Positions 57,804 to 64,000 of a stretch of DNA of 64,000 bases are shown here, piece by piece; positions within the stretch are counted from its first letter, which is position 1; each line of letters starts with the position of its first letter. The DNA is from Mastigias papua (lineage: Eukaryota; Cnidaria; Scyphozoa; Rhizostomeae; Mastigiidae), in assembly GCA_964019165.1 (NCBI GenBank), contig OZ025284.1, positions 2,573,521 to 2,637,520 on the forward strand, written 5' to 3'. A program made the position numbers and the translations under genes. The notes beneath the pieces are model-generated. The model ran no database searches and was not told where the DNA came from. It saw only the letters and a list, made by a program, of their open reading frames with translations.

Positions 57804-60800
57804 ATGCTGCTTCAGTTTCACATATTGTATGCAATAATTGGATTGTGTTTCGTATTGGAGACAACAGCCCAAGGTAAGAGATATATAGAAAAAAATAGGC
57901 AGGAAGGATTTGCTGTGGTAAGGTAGAAAGAGAATCATCAACATACAGCAAAAGAATTGGAGTAGGGAGAAATGAAAGGAAGTGAAATTAGACCCTTGTT
58001 CCATCTATCTGAATTAGCTATCCATTTATATTATTGTCATTTGGTACTGACCAATCGAACTCATTCAATAAACTGCAGTTTTCACTGGCAGCCATTCAAC
58101 TTCCTCTGATTGACAAAACGTTTTCATTCGTTTGTTGCGTTGACTTATGTATTGCATATCTTCATTATACTGCTATTATTTCTGAAGGTGTGTCATGTTG
58201 CATATGTTTATGTAGCTTGTAACCACGTGTAAAGGCCCGATCAACGGCATCCAGCTTTTTATCCAACATTCTCAAGACAAATGTCGGGTGAATTGTTAGA
58301 CACGTTTGGCCACATATGTTGGATCATCCAGCATTTCCAAAGTGATGTTGGATGAAGTTTCAACGAGATAAAAAACAAATATTGTCTTTGGAATGTTGGA
58401 TTCATTTGACCACCCCTCATTATTATCGACGAACTTTTAGGTATTTTGGGGTTAAATATTGGATAGACTGTTGGTTACGCCCCCCTTCTGTTACGGATTG
58501 AAGGGTAGATTTAGTACTACGTTTATGTCTAGAGCAAGAAAAGAGAAGCTTAACGAGATGATTCCTTATTAGCCTTGATGTGCCGTGTTGGATATTGGCT
58601 ACATGTGAGCTGCAATATTTGATGTTTCATAGCGATGACTCAGGCTGGAAGGCCATCAAGGTCTTATACTGCACGTTTTAAATGCTTGTATGCCTGTCTG
58701 ATGGTCTGCTCAACCACCTGGTATTAGCTATTACATCAATTGACAATGGTATCACCTGCTTTACTTTTCCCTGCCTTCCCAAAAATAAACCATGTCATGT
58801 GAAGGACAAACTTCTATTAAGGATTCTTGCAGTGTCTTTTTTGAATTTTATGATAGAACTAAAGCAAATAGGCCATCTTGGGAACCCAACAGGGTGCTCT
58901 CAGTCATCAGCTTGATCGAATTTGCTAGTCGAACTTATAATAGGGGTCACTTCATGTAAAAGAAAGACAAACGTGTATCGTCATTGATGCAATTCACATC
59001 AGATTTCTTTCTTTGCATTTTGGATAGTTAGATTTCAGATTGATAGAGGCATTCATTATGAGATTATTGGCAGCGATCTAAAATTCCAATTCTATAGCTC
59101 AATCTATTTTGATCCGCCATTTTTGAGTGCTTGATTAATTCAATAGAGGTAAACAGTTAAAAGTTTTATGATATGAGAAAACTGTATTTGGGCAATTCCA
59201 CAACAAAATTATGACTAATGACCTCAAAACCATCTTGCATGCAAAGAGAATCATTATAGTATAACAGCAGACCTGTCAACTTGGAATTTCAAAACCTGGA
59301 GATTTTGGATTTTTCGATAAGAAAAACAGGGAGATTTGGTCAAAAGCCGGGAGACAACCAAATTTCGCTAAAAGTATAAATATAATTGCAAAAATTGTGG
59401 TTGACAAGTAGATAGCAGCAAAAATGATCATGAATAATAGGATGAAAGGTACCTTCATAATGATTCTAAGCGTCAGAACATTCATTGAAAGCTCTTCCGC
59501 ACGTGATTAAAATCGAACGTAAACCAGAAAATTGTAAGGAAAACTCCGAAAAATATGACTTGATTTGGCAGAAATCAATCGGGAGAGAATGCATAACATC
59601 CGGGAGACTGGGAGAAAGCTGTCAAAACCGTGAATCCCTCGTTGATACTGGGAGAGTTGATAGGCCTGTAGCAGTTCTTAAAATATAGACGTAATGGCAA
59701 CAAGTTGGTCCTTTGTTTGTAGAAAGTGATTATATTGGTCACACATGTCTTTTATTTTGTGGCGTCATAGAGACTTGCATATCCATGTAAATTATGCCAG
59801 TAGTGCTCATGCTAATGTATTGTTCTAATTGCATTGAAGACTGTGATATGGAGCCTAGCATCGACAACCTAGTTCCAATTGATTGCATGAAGTAGAGCAC
59901 ATCACAAGTACTTAGACAGATAATAATTTTCCAGAGAAATCTCTCGTTTTTTTGTAAGCTCTCGACTGTGCTCTTTCAGAGGAGAAGAATAATGAGGATT
60001 CAGCAGTTATTTTTTTACGAAAGGCCTAGAGTGTTGTGGACATTGTGGAACCTTTCTCTTCATGTTTTTCCCAATAGAAACAGGAAAGAAAAATATATCT
60101 ATTTGCTACACGTACAATTGTGCATGTCAGTGAAAGAAATAATTTGCTAGCATAATATCAAGAAAGGCTAATGTTGATTTTACTTTTTTATCGAAATGCA
60201 CTTGAAAGTATGAAAATATATTTTTGTTTAGTTATTGCAATGTTTTCGAAGATAGACAATCCTCTCTCTCTCTGTGTGCGTGCGTGTGTGCGTGCGTGTG
60301 TGTGTGCGTGTGTGCGTGCGTGCGTGCGTGTGTGTGTGCGTGGCTGAACTGGACATTTGCTTGAGCATTATTTCTTGTATATATCTATCTTAGATGGCTG
60401 CATGTCCTATACAATTGAAAATAAATGTTGCGCTGATGAATATAGTTTCAACGGAGTAACTTACGACTCGTGCCCAAGTCTCGACGTCAATGGTGCATAC
60501 ACAGCAAGACGGTGTATAACTCAAAGCAATACCGAAGCAAAATGTATGCAGAATAAATTGCCAGGTAATTTTCAGTTTTACGAGTTTGATATCTAGCATG
60601 TTTGGTATGTCTATTTGTGCCATTTGTTATTTGTGTTGTGCTGATCAACGTGGTAATCACATCATGATCGTCGCTATCACCATAATCACATTCATCGTCA
60701 CTATAATCAAAAGCCATCATATATCATTTCATTGTCATCATTTACCATCATTGTCCTACATTACCGTCCAACAATCCAATTTACCGTCATTCACCACTAG

Positions 60801-62025
60801 TGACCACCAGTTTTCATAATCTAGTGCCGTTTTCGGTCATAAACCATCATATAACATCGTTGAGGACCATGGACGACCATTAACCATCATTGGTCATCAT
60901 TTACCATCATTTGCCATCATTTACCATTATTTACTATCATTTACCACCAGTAGCTATCGCCATCAACTATCATTAACTATATTGTACAGCAACGTGTTTT
61001 CATCACCCCTCATCCACACCATTAACACCTTTCCCTATTATTTGCCGTTATTTGTCATCGTTATTACCCATCATTCATCATAGCCATTATAGGGGTATTT
61101 GCTTTGATGAGAGAGTTCGTATCAAATTGAACTGATGACACCTTTCATTTTGGTGTTCTGTATTTCGGATCCTGTTTAATGTGCGGAGAAAGCATGGAAC
61201 CACACGGATCTAGAAGCAGGGATGGGGTAGACAATGTTAAGTCGACATACTGAAAGAGCTATTCGATGGAATGACTACGCAGAAGCACTTGCAGTAATGC
61301 AGAATGCAAACCCAGAGTTTGCACAAAAAAAAGAGGAAGGTGGGAGCAAAAGAAATGGGATACTGTTGTAATGTAATAGAATCATTTACATGTAACCCAA
61401 GCAGCATGGAAAATGGTTTTCTGGGAGTTAGGTAGGGATCTTAGTGAAGTTGCAAAGTGGATAAAGCCTATGAGTGTGCTGCGCACAACAGCAACAACGT
61501 CATCTTCATTTTAAGCAGTTCGTATTATCGCTGTTATTATCAAGAAATTCTTTTCAGATTGTTCGCATATATAGCACAAGCAAGAAGGCCTTTCGACATT
61601 TTTGAAAGACCCACTTTGATATCCTATATGTGTTGATTTCAGGTATCCAGCAGGCTTACCCCTTGGGAATGTCAAATGGTGCCATTCTAACTAGCCAGAT
61701 TCTTGTGACCCCTGATACAGACAAGTCTTGGAAATTGCGGTTTTTTGATAACTCTGGATGGAAGACAGGAACCGAATTCATCAGTGACCATAGGGACAAC
61801 CTGAACACTTTTGCATTATTCGGCAGCAGAGTTCCGAAAGCGGTACTTCGTGATGCAAAGATCTTCTTTCAAATAGATTTCATTCGGCCTAAGAAAATAA
61901 TCTATCTGATCATCAAAGATCAAATTGTGACTCCAGCCTCCGAATCAAACAGATCATTTGCACTTGTTTACAGGAATTTGTTTGGTGCTCTCGTCTCCTA
62001 CGGCAGTGATACAACCTTTGCAGAG
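57804..62025 (+). CDS. secreted discoidin (F5/8 type C)-like protein, first three coding exons (3'-incomplete)
   Basis: Coding exons 57804-57873, 60394-60564 and 61643-62025, phases 1, 1, 0, all GT-AG. Exon 1 encodes a typical signal peptide (MLLQFHILYAIIGLCFVL, then ETTAQ). Exon 2 encodes a 57-residue Cys-rich module with CCADEYSFNGVTYDSC and later RRCI and AKC, somewhat like an FN2 or apple/PAN-type fragment but not assignable. Exon 3 encodes AYPLGMSNGAILTSQILVT, then WKLRFFDNSGWKTGTEF and AKIFFQIDFIRPKKIIYLII, the order of a discoidin domain (LGM.SG.I...QI ... W ... Q.D......V). The sugar- or lipid-binding C-terminal half of the domain is missing, so further exons must follow. None was recognised before the window end. 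The gene is probably an extracellular adhesion or matrix protein. Confidence 0.7.
57874..60393. other. intron 1 of the discoidin-like gene
   Basis: 2.5 kb without recognised exon. A (GT)n/(GTGC)n array lies at 60258-60342, 51 bp before the exon 2 acceptor. Confidence 0.5.
60655..61090. repeat. degenerate (ATTTACCATC)n minisatellite
   Basis: A ~10-bp unit (variants ATTTACCATC, ATTTGCCATC, ATTAACCATC, GTCATCATTT) recurs for over 400 bp with strong decay, in intron 2 of the discoidin-like gene. Confidence 0.8.
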
Positions 62026-62203
62026 GTTTGTGCTATCTACCTATTGGTCAATCGTATATGTTTAATAATGCAATATTTCCTTTGATGCGCCACATTGCGG
62101 TAATCTTAATTACACCATTTCACATATTGTTAGGCTGTAGTATATGTTAACAAAGGACATATTTTAGCGAAAAGTTACCTAAGTTAGTCACGTGATTGGC
62201 TCT

Positions 62204-62252
62204 GTGACTAATCCCGTGATTAGTCCCGTGACTAATCCCGTGATTAGTCCCG
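62204..62252. repeat. two tandem copies of a 24-bp near-palindrome
   Basis: GTGACTAATCCC and GTGATTAGTCCC alternate twice. ACTAATCCCGTGATTAGT is itself almost self-complementary, so the block can form hairpins. A flanking GTCACGTGAT shows a third partial unit. Confidence 0.85.
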
Positions 62253-62659
62253 CAGACAGCCTTTGTTCAGGCAGTATTTCTATTGCTTTGTCGCTATGTG
62301 CCTTTCATATTTCTACAGTACATTTATCTTAATTTGCTGTTAGGTTCTAGTGCACTCTATTATGCCATCTCGCAATGATTCCTATTGTAGCCGTGCCAGA
62401 GCTTAGTGCGTATATTCCTTGCGTAATCAAGTGAACCGTGGGAACCGTTCCAATTTGAGTAGGCTATCCGTGCGCTGGAATCGTTCCTCCTCGTGGTACC
62501 TGTGTAAACGGGCAGAACTATATGTTACCTACCCTAAGGAGACTGGTTAGTAAGCGATGATTCCCTTTGTTTAGCACCGTTTTTGTCGCTTTTCAGAAGA
62601 CTTGTTTGTTTCTGCCTAGAAGATATCAGTATTGACTTGAATTAACAACAGTTGTAAAG

Positions 62660-63130
62660 AGCTCATTTGCTCATCATCATTACTCCTACAATGGAGATCT
62701 TCGATCAGAGTTTCTCCCTTCGTAGTTATTTCTTTTGACTTAAACCAGAGACAAAATTTGTTTCGTCGGCGAACTTAGAAAAGAGAGTTATTCAGCTCTT
62801 TTGGTGGATCATTAATCTTTGCTAGAAGCAAAAATGGACCCATACATGGTCCTTGTGGTACCTCAATACTTTTATATATTCAATGTTTGAATCAATTTCA
62901 TTTACACTGCAAAATTGCTTTCTATTTTTGAGGTATGATGACTTGAATCAAAAGGAGTGTAGTATATAAACGTAATAGTGTTCTACTTTATACATAGGTT
63001 TGGTGGTAGAAATTACCGAATGCTAGTTTCAGCTCATTAAAAACAAGTCCATTTATTTTTCCATTATCCAATGCATCGTACAATCCTGAGACATTTTTAG
63101 TAATCACATTGCAGTTTAATATAATGCTCT
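62660..63130 (-). pseudogene. LINE reverse transcriptase fragment (palm region)
   Basis: On the minus strand a degraded frame gives LYDALDNGKINGLVFNELKL and AFGNFYH (motif A region; GLVF.D..KAFD), then SYLKNRKQFCSVN, a PQGP...GPF segment and KFADETNFVSGL (motif C region). The catalytic Asp residues are mutated and frameshifts are frequent. Confidence 0.6.
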
Positions 63131-64000
63131 AGATTCTAACTAATTAACTCAAAAGTGCCTTTCTTCAAGTTACTTGTAAATCTGATTAAAAAGTTGTCTT
63201 CTGGAGTAATCCCGAAAGTACATCCAGTTCAATCCTTCCTTTATAGGGATTCTTTCTCTAAATTCTATTTCTATATAAGCTAGCATCAATATGCTCTCAC
63301 TTCATTACTTTGTAAGGGCTAGTCAGTTGTAAGTGTCTCTCATGTTGGCACCACGATAACCTTAAGTCTTTTCCCTCTTTGAGGGCGCAATCAAATGTAG
63401 GTATTGTGTATACTTTTGAGTCTATATAAAAACTGACCATAACTCTTGTATAAGTCGAAACGTCGGTGTCTGAGCCTAAGCCTATGTCTTGTGATCATGT
63501 CTAAATTTTACGCTTACCGAAGTATGTCCGCTAGTCTGCAGATTATGTGGAATTACTGTCAGGCCAAACCACCTTTAGGACGTAGAAATGCCTGTTTTTT
63601 GTCTCCATGCTGATCTTAAAGCACAGGCAAATTGGAATTAGGACGATAGTATGACTGCTAGTCATTTGATAATCTACGGCAACCTAGCTATTTTCCATAC
63701 ATCAAGAAACACGCTTAGTTCAACGCAAATATGGAATGAATGGAAGGAAACTTTAAAATATAATATCACTACTTGTGTTGAGAAATAATTTAAGATGTGA
63801 TCGATTCCAAAAGTCTTTGCTGTATTAATTTTGGAAATTACACCTATTCCTTTTATTTGGACTGTTCTGAACCGAATATACGAGTTTTGAAATGATTTTG
63901 TATTACTCTTTTAGTATTCAGTTTGGAGCATAATCGTTTCCTCTGGAAATACCTTTACCTTGTAGATTAAGACTGCTTTCCTGTGGCCTCATTCATTACT
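63131..64000. other. window end without recognised gene
   Basis: No further discoidin exon was recognised. AGTCGAAACGTCGG at about 63453 resembles the 3' half of the hammerhead-like motif seen at the AT arrays, with a weak CTGACCATAACT upstream. Confidence 0.4.

Overview
This is a eukaryotic window from an AT-rich animal genome. The genes are split by GT-AG introns and the proteins are clearly metazoan: GOLGA7, FIGNL1, a regulatory NAD-isocitrate dehydrogenase subunit, an SLC46-type carrier, a Ras-superfamily GTPase and a secreted discoidin-domain protein. Long introns full of (AT)n, (CA)n and (GT)n arrays, MITEs and degraded non-LTR and Penelope-like retroelements suggest a non-vertebrate, probably marine, invertebrate. 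The phylum cannot be fixed from the sequence; Cnidaria or another early-branching lineage is only a guess.

Layout. 1.3-2.5 kb: intronless IDH3 gamma/beta-like gene on the minus strand. It is head-to-head with GOLGA7 (plus, 4 coding exons, 2.59-6.42 kb), with 109 bp between start codons. 6.4-12.7 kb: intergenic, with a fold-back, a MITE and a relic of a restriction-like-endonuclease retrotransposon. 12.7-18.5 kb: four-exon atypical Ras-like GTPase whose DxxG (G3) motif is missing. 18.5-21.3 kb: pogo-like and RTE-like relics. 21.3-53.2 kb: an 18-exon FIGNL1 gene with compatible intron phases, encoding 701 residues. Its intron 15 (10 kb) holds an intact intronless SLC46-like gene on the same strand, a decayed second SLC46 fragment and many repeats. 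57.8-62.0 kb: the first three coding exons of a secreted discoidin (F5/8C)-like gene, whose later exons are not seen here. 62.7-63.1 kb: LINE reverse-transcriptase fragment.

The most interesting non-genic signal is a dispersed terminal repeat carrying type I hammerhead-ribozyme-like cores (CTGACGA ... CGAAA, with pairing CATACT/AGTATG stem I arms). One copy is attached to a Penelope-like element with recognisable RT and GIY-YIG parts. A second cluster is a tRNA-like fold lying between two perfect 28-bp inverted repeats, itself nested in a TIR-bearing MITE. There is also a GCTTATT-rich MITE group with several members and a perfect 33-bp hairpin in a FIGNL1 intron. Gene order suggests no operon or shared pathway; only the IDH3/GOLGA7 pair is likely to share regulation. 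One 200-base N gap (31553-31752) falls inside a FIGNL1 intron.
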